6,048 bases of DNA from Betaproteobacteria bacterium. Its GTDB lineage: Bacteria > Pseudomonadota > Gammaproteobacteria > Burkholderiales > Casimicrobiaceae. The DNA lies in NCBI GenBank assembly GCA_003153335.1, contig PLYG01000482.1:1-6048 (forward strand), in the 5' to 3' direction. The notes under the pieces were generated by a model, which saw only the letters and a program-made list of their open reading frames with translations, was not told the origin of the DNA and searched no databases. The position numbers were made by a program, and so were the translations under genes. Shown in pieces: positions 1 to 6,048 of this stretch (position 1 is the stretch's first letter; the number at the start of each line of letters is the position of its first letter).

Positions 1-348
1 CAAGCTGCAGCCCGGATGCTACCAAATGCACACGGCGCGATTCTGTTTACCGGCGCATCGGCGAGCCTAAAGGGATATGCGCAGTCGGCACCGTTTGCGA
101 TGGGCAAGTTTGCATTGCGCGGACTCGCCCAGAGCCTCGCCCGTGAACTGTCGCCGCAGGGGATCCACGTCGCGCACTTCGTCATCGACGGTGGGATTCG
201 TGGAGCTGGACGCACTGATGACCCGAACAAGCCGGGCGCGCTGCTTGATCCGGACGCGATTGCGCTTAACTATCTCAATATTCTTCGCCAGCCCCGTAGT
301 GCTTGGACGTGGGAGATCGAGCTGAGACCTTGGGTGGAACGCTTCTGA
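1..348 (+). CDS. SDR-family oxidoreductase, C-terminal part (5' end outside window)
   Basis: The reading frame is open from base 1 to TGA at 346-348 (115 residues), so the first internal Met (base 16) need not be the start. The fragment has the second half of a classical short-chain dehydrogenase/reductase Rossmann fold: a beta-strand ILFTGASAS (window residues 14-22) carrying the usual catalytic Ser region, then FAMGK (32-36) at the YxxxK position, the helix LRGLAQSLAREL and the strand GIHVAHFVIDGGI. Family members use NAD(P)(H) in the cytoplasm; the substrate cannot be inferred. The active-site Tyr of YxxxK is Phe here while Lys is kept. I believe a subgroup of proteobacterial SDRs with FAxxKFALR shares this, so it need not mean inactivation. 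The N-terminal TGxxxGxG cofactor motif is off-window. The gene converges on the - strand genes to its right. The fold call is firm; the function is unknown. Confidence 0.9.
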   Translation, partial: QAAARMLPNAHGAILFTGASASLKGYAQSAPFAMGKFALRGLAQSLARELSPQGIHVAHFVIDGGIRGAGRTDDPNKPGALLDPDAIALNYLNILRQPRSAWTWEIELRPWVERF

Positions 349-436
349 TAAGCGAGGCGTCGGTAGAATTCATACGCGGCTTCGGGCCGGGCATATTTGT
401 CACCACCTGCGTACCCGGTGCATGGCAAATTCCTAC
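349..436. other. Short intergenic gap between SDR gene and transposase remnant
   Basis: This 88-bp gap lies between the SDR stop codon and the end of the transposase remnant, which point towards each other. I see no convincing intrinsic terminator: there are only short GC-rich inverted matches (for example CACC and GGTG around 403-419) and no T-tract. If the remnant comes from an insertion sequence, the element's downstream end and terminal inverted repeat would be expected here, but I cannot identify either. Confidence 0.4.
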
Positions 437-637
437 TCAAGCGGTGATTGGCGTCTGGAAAAGGCCGCGGCAATGCTGCTGCCACCCGTAGGAATCAAGC
501 GTGGCACAGTCAGGACAAGGCTTGCCGGCCTGTTCCTCCGGGGTACTCCCGCCAAGCGACTGATGAACACGGCTGTGGTCGTAATAGAGGCCGAACGCCT
601 GCAGCTTCCGCTCCAGGTTGAGCGTATTCCAGAATAG
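437..637 (-). pseudogene. Transposase C-terminal remnant (rve/DDE integrase-core type)
   Basis: The - strand frame ending at TGA 437-439 encodes 66 residues without interruption. It begins LFWNTLNLERKLQAF, continues YYDHSRVHQSLGGSTPEEQAGKP and ends WQQHCRGLFQTPITA. The (F/Y)WN..DL..KL, YYN..R.H.SLGG.TP and HCR.L.Q.P.A blocks are characteristic of the extreme C-terminus of IS3/IS481-like integrase-core transposases. The upstream catalytic DDE part, including the final Glu that normally lies shortly before this region, is absent. The frame meets a stop at 650-652 with no start codon between, so this is a truncated relic, not a gene. Homology stops next to the repeat at 643-703, which places the truncation junction at about 636-646. 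It lies immediately downstream, in the same direction, of the solute-binding-protein gene. The exact IS family is not certain. Confidence 0.85.
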
Positions 638-642
638 GCCGC

Positions 643-703
643 CAGGTTTTCAGGTCCCCGGTGGATTCGCGCCCCGGTCGGAATGGAGGCGTAGCATTGC
701 CGG
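643..703 (-). repeat. Diverged direct repeat, copy A (downstream of the SBP gene)
   Basis: This 61-bp stretch matches 2522-2584 in the same orientation. Hand alignment gives 53 identities, 8 mismatches and 2 single-base gaps. Shared blocks include TTTTCAGGT, CCCCGGTGG, AGGCGTAG and TTGCCGG. The copy begins where the transposase homology ends and runs into the hairpin just past the solute-binding-protein stop codon. Read on the - strand, both copies can encode a similar stretch (FRPGRESTG here, FDRGREATG in copy B), but neither has a supported open gene. The identity of the repeat (IS end, interspersed repeat or duplicated leader) is unresolved. Confidence 0.8.
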
Positions 704-717
704 GCATCCGCCGGCAA
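697..717 (-). other. Perfect 7-bp-stem hairpin just past the SBP stop codon
   Basis: TTGCCGG (697-703) and CCGGCAA (711-717) are exact inverted repeats separated by 7 nt. On the - strand the hairpin starts 2 nt after the stop codon at 720-722. It has no following T-run, so it is not a canonical intrinsic terminator, although it could protect the 3' end of the mRNA. A GTAG lies at 691-694, two bases from the stem. Repeat copy B has the related gapless palindrome TTGCCGGCAA (2578-2587), also preceded by GTAG (2572-2575) two bases away. Confidence 0.65.
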
Positions 718-719
718 CG

Positions 720-2510
720 TCATGCCTCGCGATACCAGTCTTGCAGTGCCCAGAAATCGCTGTCCCAGCCACTCTGCGGCACCCGCAGCTTGAGATTGGA
801 CGCTGTGACCTGCGACCGGGAGAGCACCGGAATGACCACGCGGTCCTGAATTATCAGGTCGTTCATCCTGATGAACAATGTGGCCCGCTTGACCGGGTCG
901 AGCTCAACCTCGGCGGCGCGAAACGTCTTGTCATACTCGTCACTGCGCCAGCGGGATACATTGGCGTTCTGCCATTTGTTTGCTTTCGAGACAGCCTCCC
1001 ATGAGCAGTATCCCCTCATCCAAGCCTCCGGATCCGGCCGCGCCATAGAAGCCGCGTACATCTCGATGTCGCAGAAGAATTTCGTGTTGGTTTCTGGGTT
1101 GGCTACATCCGAGGAAAAAAACACTGATGCGGCGATCGCCTTCAACTCGACATCGATCCCTGCTTTCTGACACGCCTGCTTGACGATGGCTTGTGTCTTC
1201 TGCCGCGGCTGGTTGACGGAGGTCTGAAAGACGAACTTGAGCTTCTTGCCGTCTTTGGCCCGGAGGCCGTCGACACCCTTCTTCCAGCCCGCGCTTTCCA
1301 GCACCTGATTGGCTTTGTCGATATTGAACTCGAACTTGTTGTTCCCCGAACGGAATCGAGCGGGATTGTTAATGAAATTCGCAGTGGCGGTGCCGGCGCG
1401 GCCATAGATGAATTGCTGCACCGACGCCCGGTCGACCAGAAGGTTCAGCGCCTCCCGCACGGCCGGATCGGACAGCAGTGGATGCTTGGTCTTGATGCTT
1501 GCCCGTTCCCCATCGATTTCGCTCCAGGGGTCGGTGAAATTGAGCAGGATAAATTCGACGGCCCCTCCGGTAACGAAATTGACACGGCCTTTGCCGCCCT
1601 GTTCCAGACGGAGCAGAATTTCGTCTTCGACTAACAGATTCCATGCGTAGTCAAACTCGCCCGTCTGTAGAACTGCGCGCGCGGCCGAGATCGCGTCGCC
1701 GCCACCCTTCATCTCAATCGTATCGAAGAACGGACGGTTCGGTTGGTGATAGTTGGTGTTGAGCGAGCCGCGGACCATGTCACCCGGCGTAAAGTCGCCA
1801 AATTTGTACGGGCCGGTGCCGACGGGCTTGAGATTGGCCGGCGCGTCGCGCGATTTCGCACCCTTGTAGCCCTCGAACAAATGCTTCGGGATCAGCATGC
1901 CTCGGCTGCCGACAAACGGGCCAGCCCAGAACGGCGATGGCTTGGCGTATTCCACGCGTACCGTCAGTGCGTCGATAGCCAGGACTTTAACTTCCTTGTA
2001 CAGAGCGAGGGTTACGGCCGCGGTCGCCGGGTCGGATGCGTATTCCCAGTTGAACACGACGTCGGCCGAAGTGAACGGCTTGCCGTCGTGCCATTGCATG
2101 TCCTTCTTAAGCTTCCATATGACCGCCTTGCCGTCGCGCGACAGACCCCCATTTTCGAGCGTTGGAATTTCCGCCGCGAGCACCGGGATGAGATTGGCAT
2201 CACTGTCCCAACTCGCGAGCGGTTCGTAGAAAATACGCGAACCATCTATGTCTTTGGTGCCTGTAGCGAAGTGCGGGTTCAGTAACGTCGGACCCTGCCA
2301 CCAGAGCACTTTAAGCGCGCCGCCGCCGCCACGCTTGGTGGGCTTGTAACTGGACCCCGACTGCGCTTGGGCGATGCCCGCGTGCAACAGGAGCTGGCCC
2401 GCAATGGGCGCGGCGATTCCCAACCCCAGCAGGATCCCGACAAATTCCCTGCGCGTAGTCTTCCCCTTCTTTACTGATTCGACCAGAACCCGCAATGCTC
2501 GTTCTGTCAT
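720..2510 (-). CDS. ABC transporter solute-binding protein, family 5 (peptide/nickel type), Tat-exported
   Basis: This complete 596-residue gene encodes a periplasmic binding protein that would deliver a peptide or similar ligand to an ABC importer. The N-terminus is a twin-arginine signal: TRREFVG at residues 19-25, a hydrophobic segment at about 24-47, and a likely cleavage after AQA (47-49). There is no lipobox, so the mature protein should be soluble. Family 5 hallmarks are YEPLASWD (95-102), the WHDGKPF block (140-146) followed by SADVVFNWE (148-156), and PVGTGPYKF in the middle region. The length fits the family. The ATG start is fixed by an in-frame TGA at 2529-2531, only six codons upstream. 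The ribosome-binding site is weak (ACGAG about 10 nt before ATG). No permease or ATPase gene follows; a transposase relic does, so the protein is an orphan within this window. The ligand is unknown: family members bind peptides, nickel, opines or sugars. Confidence 0.93.
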   Translation of the reverse strand: MTERALRVLVESVKKGKTTRREFVGILLGLGIAAPIAGQLLLHAGIAQAQSGSSYKPTKRGGGGALKVLWWQGPTLLNPHFATGTKDIDGSRIFYEPLASWDSDANLIPVLAAEIPTLENGGLSRDGKAVIWKLKKDMQWHDGKPFTSADVVFNWEYASDPATAAVTLALYKEVKVLAIDALTVRVEYAKPSPFWAGPFVGSRGMLIPKHLFEGYKGAKSRDAPANLKPVGTGPYKFGDFTPGDMVRGSLNTNYHQPNRPFFDTIEMKGGGDAISAARAVLQTGEFDYAWNLLVEDEILLRLEQGGKGRVNFVTGGAVEFILLNFTDPWSEIDGERASIKTKHPLLSDPAVREALNLLVDRASVQQFIYGRAGTATANFINNPARFRSGNNKFEFNIDKANQVLESAGWKKGVDGLRAKDGKKLKFVFQTSVNQPRQKTQAIVKQACQKAGIDVELKAIAASVFFSSDVANPETNTKFFCDIEMYAASMARPDPEAWMRGYCSWEAVSKANKWQNANVSRWRSDEYDKTFRAAEVELDPVKRATLFIRMNDLIIQDRVVIPVLSRSQVTASNLKLRVPQSGWDSDFWALQDWYREA

Positions 2511-2521
2511 GACAGCTCGTT

Positions 2522-2584
2522 CAAGTTTTCAGGTTCCCCGGTGGCCTCGCGACCCCGATCGAAATGCAGGCGTAGGGTTGCCGG
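2522..2584 (-). repeat. Diverged direct repeat, copy B (SBP leader)
   Basis: This 63-bp partner of the repeat at 643-703 is in the same orientation about 1.88 kb away. It occupies most of the immediate 5' leader of the solute-binding-protein gene, ending 11 nt before its ATG, and supplies the in-frame stop at 2529-2531 that fixes that start. Its far end runs into the palindrome TTGCCGGCAA (2578-2587). Similarity to copy A does not extend convincingly beyond these limits on either side. Confidence 0.8.
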
Positions 2585-2691
2585 CAATACGCAGTCCTCA
2601 CACGAACCGTGGTTTTGGATGTCGATGCAATGTGGCCCTGCCCCCTGAAGACTGACAGCAGCCGTTCAGTGCCGGCGAGTTAATAGCCGGT

Positions 2692-2720
2692 GTCGACCTC
2701 TAGCGGCCATGCATGCTAGC
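2692..2720. other. Cluster of overlapping short palindromes
   Basis: Within 29 bp there are GTCGAC (2692-2697), ATGCAT (2709-2714), GCATGC (2711-2716), the 8-bp palindrome CATGCATG (2708-2715) and GCTAGC (2715-2720). CTAGC (2700-2704) can also pair with GCTAG (2715-2719). The function is unknown. It may be a protein-binding site, a relic of rearrangement, or chance in a GC-rich intergenic region. Confidence 0.3.
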
Positions 2721-2756
2721 GAATTGCGGGCATCCGTTGCGTTAATGAACCAAGCG

Positions 2757-5700
2757 CTACTGCGCCGCACAGAACACGATTCCCTCATCGCGCCAACCAA
2801 TGGCTACCATGGCGGCGATGTCGGAGAGCGCCAGCGTTAAGCGATGATTGGAATCCCACGGATTTTTTGGCCCGCTCAGAGGGAAGGCGTTGTTATAGGC
2901 GCGATACACTGGCAATGTATTCGCCGGACAGGCCCGCGCGCCATTCGCAGCAGCGATGGCAGGCGTGGTGGAAAAGCCCAAGCCTTCGTAATTCCACTGC
3001 GGGACGGTGGTGGGCGTCGGCGTGATCTGCAAGGCCCTAAGAGCGCTGCACTCGCCGGCATCGACAGTGAAGAAATGTGAGTTGGGGCCAGGATTCACCG
3101 ACCCATAGAAACGGCATACCGGCGAGGTGCCGCCGGTGTTGAAGCTGCGGCCGGTGCGCACGAATGCACCCGCCGCGCCCGCGTCGACGGCGGCCTGCTC
3201 GGCTGGGTCGGACGAATAGAAGAAGTGCCCGCCTGGGGAACCCGGAAAGTCTGCGGTATTGAGATATTCGACCACCTGAGCAGGGGGTATCGGTGTCGCC
3301 GTCACAGACAATACTACCGTCACTTTCTGCGGGCTGTTCGCCGTGTCTGTCGACGTAATCATCACATTCGCGGTGTATTGGCCCACTGCGAAACCCGCGG
3401 GATCCGCCGTAATCGAGAGATTTGCCGGCGCTGCTCCACTCGTGGCGTTCACTGTCAGCCAGGTCTGATCAGTACTGGCGGACCAGTTCAGGCCGCCATC
3501 ACCGCTGTTGCGGATGGATACTTGCTGCGCACCGGGCTGTGCCGAACCAAAGGTAGCCGTGAATGCCAACGCTGTCGGGCCCACGTCTAAAGCGGCAGGC
3601 AGCGTCGGCCGCGTGCGGAAGACTTGAATGGAGATCGCGGCGTTACCGACGCGCGCGGTGCTGTTTTTTGCCGTGAGGGTGATGGTGTGAGTGCCTTCCA
3701 GCAAGTTCAAGGTGCTGATCGCCAGCGAATTGCCGGTTCCCAGCACGCCGTTCAGGCTCGACATCCAGGTCAGGCTTGCATCGCCGAGAAGTCCATCCGT
3801 AACGTCCAGACCCATCCCTTCGAGAATGATCGTCTGATCGCCAATGAATAGCCGATTATTCGCCGGTCCTGTAATGACTGTCTCGGGCGCATGCTCGGGA
3901 ACCGTGAACGTCGCGTTGGACTGATCCTGCGCAGAATTGAAGCCGTCAGTGGCCGTTACCCGAATCAACGCCTGGTTGCTGGCTGGCAGTCTGGTCAGGT
4001 CGACCGGGTAAGTCGTCGAGTCCCAGTTCATGGTCAGCGGCTTCCAGGTAGCACCCGCGTCCGTGCTGTATTCGACTGCGTACTTGAGCGGATCGCCATC
4101 GGGATCAGCGGCGGTCCACGTGAAGTTGGCGGTCGGACCGTTGAGCGTTTCGCCGCCGTTCGGCGAGGTAACGGTGACGGTGGGAGGATTCGCTGACGCG
4201 ATCCGGCCGGCGAGTACCTGCCCGTTATGCAGCAGGACGATACGTCGCGCCGCCGGGTCCTTGGGCAGTTGCAGCGAAAAACCACCCATGGTGCCTTCCG
4301 AAAACTGGCCGACCTGAAAACTGTAGGTGGCCAGCAGGTTGCCCAATGCGTCCTCGAAACGAATCGCATAGTCGCCTGGGGGAGGAAGCGTGACGGTCCC
4401 GGACAAGTCGATGGTGTAGACGTTGCCGATCTGCCCCGTGCCGTCGGCGAAAGACACCGTGCCGTCGATCAGGAAGAGTTTGTCGGCCGTGACCTTCAGC
4501 AATGCTTTTTCGGTTCCAGCGTTGGCGGCCGAACCGGCGGTCGGGCTCAACGCGTTGAAGAGCCGCAGATAAGTAAAGCCTGATGGCCAGGCGGCAGGGC
4601 CATAACTCATCATGTCCGGAGTATTGGCGTCGTAAACGCGTCCATGATTGATATACGGGCCATTCGCCGAGTTCAGCGGCGTCAGGCCTGTCAAGGTGTC
4701 ACGAATGGGATCGAAGCCGTAGTAAGTTGCCGGGTCGTACTGGGCCTTGCCCGCACTCATGGTCCCGTCGGCGGGGTCATGATAACCGCATCCCGCTTCT
4801 TTTCCTGAATTACACGTGTGGTGCAGTCCAAAGTTATGGCCGAGTTCGTGCGCCCGCGAGTTATATGATTCGGCCATCGCCACAGCGGTATTGCCGGTGT
4901 TGTCCGACTTTATTCCATCGCGGTCGAAAAGCGTGTCGGCAATTCCGCTGGCGGTATACCCGGAAGTGCAATACCCATTAGTGAACGGTTCCGGCAACAG
5001 CACGAAATGAAAATCCTCTATGCCGGCACGGCACTTACCCGTCGTTGCCAGTGCTGAACCACAGTCGGCGGCCCGCATTGTCTTCAGATCTGCCAGTATC
5101 TGCGATATGCCGTTTCCAGTGCAATATTCCTGCTTGGTGGTCCACGTGGTCTGCAACGCAGTGCCAAAGTCGGCCATCGGGAAATTGGCGCGGATTTCCG
5201 TCATGGTCTGGACCAGATCGGCGGTCGAGGGCGCATAGCTCTTGCCCGCGGTGTCGATGTACGTCGTCATCACGAACTTGATGCTGAATTTGCGGCGGTC
5301 CTGGAACTGGACCGTTACCTTGCAGTCCTTGATGGCGTCAGTCTCGTTGCACGCAATCGGGATCTCGTTACCGGCGAACGTGAATTCGACCGACCCCGCA
5401 TTGGTCCAGTCCGACGGCAGCTGGAAGTAGAAGCTGTCGTCGAGGTTTACACGCGCAGGGCCGCCGGTGGCCGTGCTTTGCAGCACATTGATCCCTCTGC
5501 CGGCATTGCTGTTGGTGATCTTGCCGAGGACGGTTCCCGTTGCGGCATTTTTGGCAGTCAGCGAGGCGGTCACCTTGACTCCGTTTGAAACCGCGGTCAA
5601 TGCCCGGACATACGCGCGCACGAAGGTCGCCTTTCCGGCAACGAGCGGGATGAAGTTATTCAGATTCTGAACACCCTGGGTCACTTCCAGTCCGAAAAGC

Positions 5701-6048
5701 TCAACGGCGTTCCCCACCGCCGCGATGGTGGCCGAGCCAGTGGCAGTCGTGCCATCGCTGAAGTTCACTGTCACCGTGAACTGATTGCCCAGCGCGAACG
5801 ACGTCGGATTTGAATCCGGAACGAACAGCTTGAAGATCACGTTATTGCCGACGGCGATACCAGCGTTGCTGCCGTTATTGTCCAGCGTCCCGTCGGCCTG
5901 GTTTGCGAGTGGTGAATCGAGTCCTCTTGCAACACCGACGATCCAGAGCGCATTGACAATTGTGTCCCATTCGTTGCCATTCGGGCCCTTCAGATCCATC
6001 GACTTGATGGACTTGCCCTGCGCCGCCAGCGGCAGCGTCAGGGTAAAG
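2757..6048 (-). CDS. Large exported metzincin-type metalloprotease with Ig-like, BACON and DUF5648-like domains (N-terminus outside window)
   Basis: The frame is open through the right edge. The first in-window Met (base 5999; residues are numbered from it) is preceded by 16 in-frame residues with no stop, so the true start and the expected signal peptide are off-window. From Met 1 there are 1080 residues. Regions: beta-rich domain (about 1-95); beta-sandwich with VTQGVQNL and PLVAGK (about 98-235); protease (about 236-490) with the zinc motif HELGHNFGLHH (384-394; ligands His384, His388, His394; catalytic Glu385) and Met-turn DMMSYG (462-467); beta-rich linker; Ig/FnIII-like domain from SPNGGETL (about 603-700); another Ig-like region (about 705-795); BACON-like domain (about 803-900; NWS at 838-840, WLTV at 847-850); and DUF5648-like C-terminus (about 906-1080) with HFFYSSDPAE, VCRFYGS, SHFFTVDAGEC and NHRLTL. 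Eight cysteines in 217-404 suggest disulfides and export. It probably cleaves extracellular protein. The substrate and exact peptidase family are not determined. Confidence 0.92.
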   Translation of the reverse strand, partial: FTLTLPLAAQGKSIKSMDLKGPNGNEWDTIVNALWIVGVARGLDSPLANQADGTLDNNGSNAGIAVGNNVIFKLFVPDSNPTSFALGNQFTVTVNFSDGTTATGSATIAAVGNAVELFGLEVTQGVQNLNNFIPLVAGKATFVRAYVRALTAVSNGVKVTASLTAKNAATGTVLGKITNSNAGRGINVLQSTATGGPARVNLDDSFYFQLPSDWTNAGSVEFTFAGNEIPIACNETDAIKDCKVTVQFQDRRKFSIKFVMTTYIDTAGKSYAPSTADLVQTMTEIRANFPMADFGTALQTTWTTKQEYCTGNGISQILADLKTMRAADCGSALATTGKCRAGIEDFHFVLLPEPFTNGYCTSGYTASGIADTLFDRDGIKSDNTGNTAVAMAESYNSRAHELGHNFGLHHTCNSGKEAGCGYHDPADGTMSAGKAQYDPATYYGFDPIRDTLTGLTPLNSANGPYINHGRVYDANTPDMMSYGPAAWPSGFTYLRLFNALSPTAGSAANAGTEKALLKVTADKLFLIDGTVSFADGTGQIGNVYTIDLSGTVTLPPPGDYAIRFEDALGNLLATYSFQVGQFSEGTMGGFSLQLPKDPAARRIVLLHNGQVLAGRIASANPPTVTVTSPNGGETLNGPTANFTWTAADPDGDPLKYAVEYSTDAGATWKPLTMNWDSTTYPVDLTRLPASNQALIRVTATDGFNSAQDQSNATFTVPEHAPETVITGPANNRLFIGDQTIILEGMGLDVTDGLLGDASLTWMSSLNGVLGTGNSLAISTLNLLEGTHTITLTAKNSTARVGNAAISIQVFRTRPTLPAALDVGPTALAFTATFGSAQPGAQQVSIRNSGDGGLNWSASTDQTWLTVNATSGAAPANLSITADPAGFAVGQYTANVMITSTDTANSPQKVTVVLSVTATPIPPAQVVEYLNTADFPGSPGGHFFYSSDPAEQAAVDAGAAGAFVRTGRSFNTGGTSPVCRFYGSVNPGPNSHFFTVDAGECSALRALQITPTPTTVPQWNYEGLGFSTTPAIAAANGARACPANTLPVYRAYNNAFPLSGPKNPWDSNHRLTLALSDIAAMVAIGWRDEGIVFCAAQ

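Larger units (their letters stand above)
2511..2756. other. Intergenic leader between protease and SBP genes
   Basis: This 246-bp region lies between the protease stop codon and the solute-binding-protein ATG. Its part nearest the start is repeat copy B; its far part has a cluster of short palindromes. It would have to contain any dedicated promoter for the solute-binding-protein gene, but I see no -35/-10 pair good enough to call. I also see no T-tailed terminator for the protease. A weak inverted pair, CCGGC and GCCGG (about 2672-2690), lacks a T-run. An open - strand frame without an ATG (about 2507-2660) ends in a TGA overlapping the SBP ATG; it is not supported as a gene. Confidence 0.5.

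Noticed and set aside
510..707. - strand open frame of 65 codons spanning repeat copy A
   Set aside because: It shares a short FRPGRESTG-like stretch with the matching frame of copy B, but the copies differ by frame-shifting single-base gaps, and downstream it runs out of frame through the transposase remnant. There is no good ribosome-binding site.
697..717. Intrinsic terminator for the solute-binding-protein gene
   Set aside because: The stem is perfect, but there is no T-tract after it on the - strand, so it was listed only as a hairpin.
433..723. - strand open frame of 96 codons with an ATG, overlapping the solute-binding-protein stop
   Set aside because: It is out of frame with the clear transposase homology over the same bases and has an arginine/serine-rich composition typical of a shadow frame. 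The transposase frame, which lacks a start codon, is the meaningful one.
1743..2285. + strand open frame of 180 codons inside the solute-binding-protein gene
   Set aside because: It is antisense to a well-supported coding sequence with recognisable motifs. Its translation is arginine-rich with no recognisable domain.
2507..2660. Possible leader peptide whose TGA overlaps the solute-binding-protein ATG (ATGA), suggesting translational coupling
   Set aside because: There is no ATG or GTG in frame and no ribosome-binding site; only a TTG is available. The overlap is probably chance.
3225..3590. + strand open frames opposite the protease (also about 3891-4583 and 4727-5010)
   Set aside because: All lie antisense to the continuous domain-bearing protease frame. 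Their compositions are typical of complementary-strand shadows in GC-rich DNA.
5997..5999. Start codon of the protease at the first in-window ATG
   Set aside because: The frame continues upstream without a stop to the window edge, encoding beta-strand-like sequence (FTLTLPLAAQGKSIKS). There is no signal peptide after this Met, so the real start is outside the window.
1..6048. CRISPR array, tRNA, rRNA, riboswitch, or defence/phage module
   Set aside because: I found no regularly spaced repeats, no recognisable tRNA or rRNA segments and no nuclease, toxin, reverse transcriptase or phage structural motifs. Nearly all of the sequence is accounted for by the genes and remnants listed.

Overview
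The window reads as chromosomal DNA of a GC-rich Gram-negative bacterium, most likely a proteobacterium. I lean towards Betaproteobacteria/Burkholderiales, because an exported multidomain protease with BACON and DUF5648-like domains and a Tat-exported family 5 solute-binding protein are both familiar there. This is inference from protein style only; no rRNA or other marker gene is present.

Layout, left to right. (1) Positions 1-348, + strand: the C-terminal part of a short-chain dehydrogenase/reductase cut by the left edge. (2) Positions 349-719: no intact gene. It holds a 66-codon remnant of a DDE/rve-type transposase C-terminus on the - strand (437-637), abutted by a roughly 61-bp repeat (643-703) that ends in a perfect 7-bp-stem hairpin. 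(3) Positions 720-2510, - strand: a complete 596-residue ABC-transporter solute-binding protein (peptide/nickel family 5) with a twin-arginine signal. (4) Positions 2511-2756: an intergenic leader holding the second copy of the repeat (2522-2584), close to the solute-binding-protein start. (5) Positions 2757-6048, - strand: a very large exported metzincin-type metalloprotease whose N-terminus lies beyond the right edge. It carries a complete zinc site and Met-turn, beta-sandwich/Ig-like domains, a BACON domain and a C-terminal DUF5648-like domain.

The genes do not form an obvious pathway. The protease and the solute-binding protein lie in the same direction, 248 nt apart from stop to start codon. 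Both are exported, so a scavenging theme (extracellular proteolysis, then peptide capture) is conceivable, but nothing in the sequence proves co-regulation. No permease or ATPase gene follows the solute-binding protein; a broken transposase lies there instead. The main structural interest is the diverged direct repeat flanking the solute-binding-protein gene, one copy of which ends where the transposase homology stops. This suggests past insertion, deletion or duplication. I found no convincing new defence, CRISPR, RNA or phage system.
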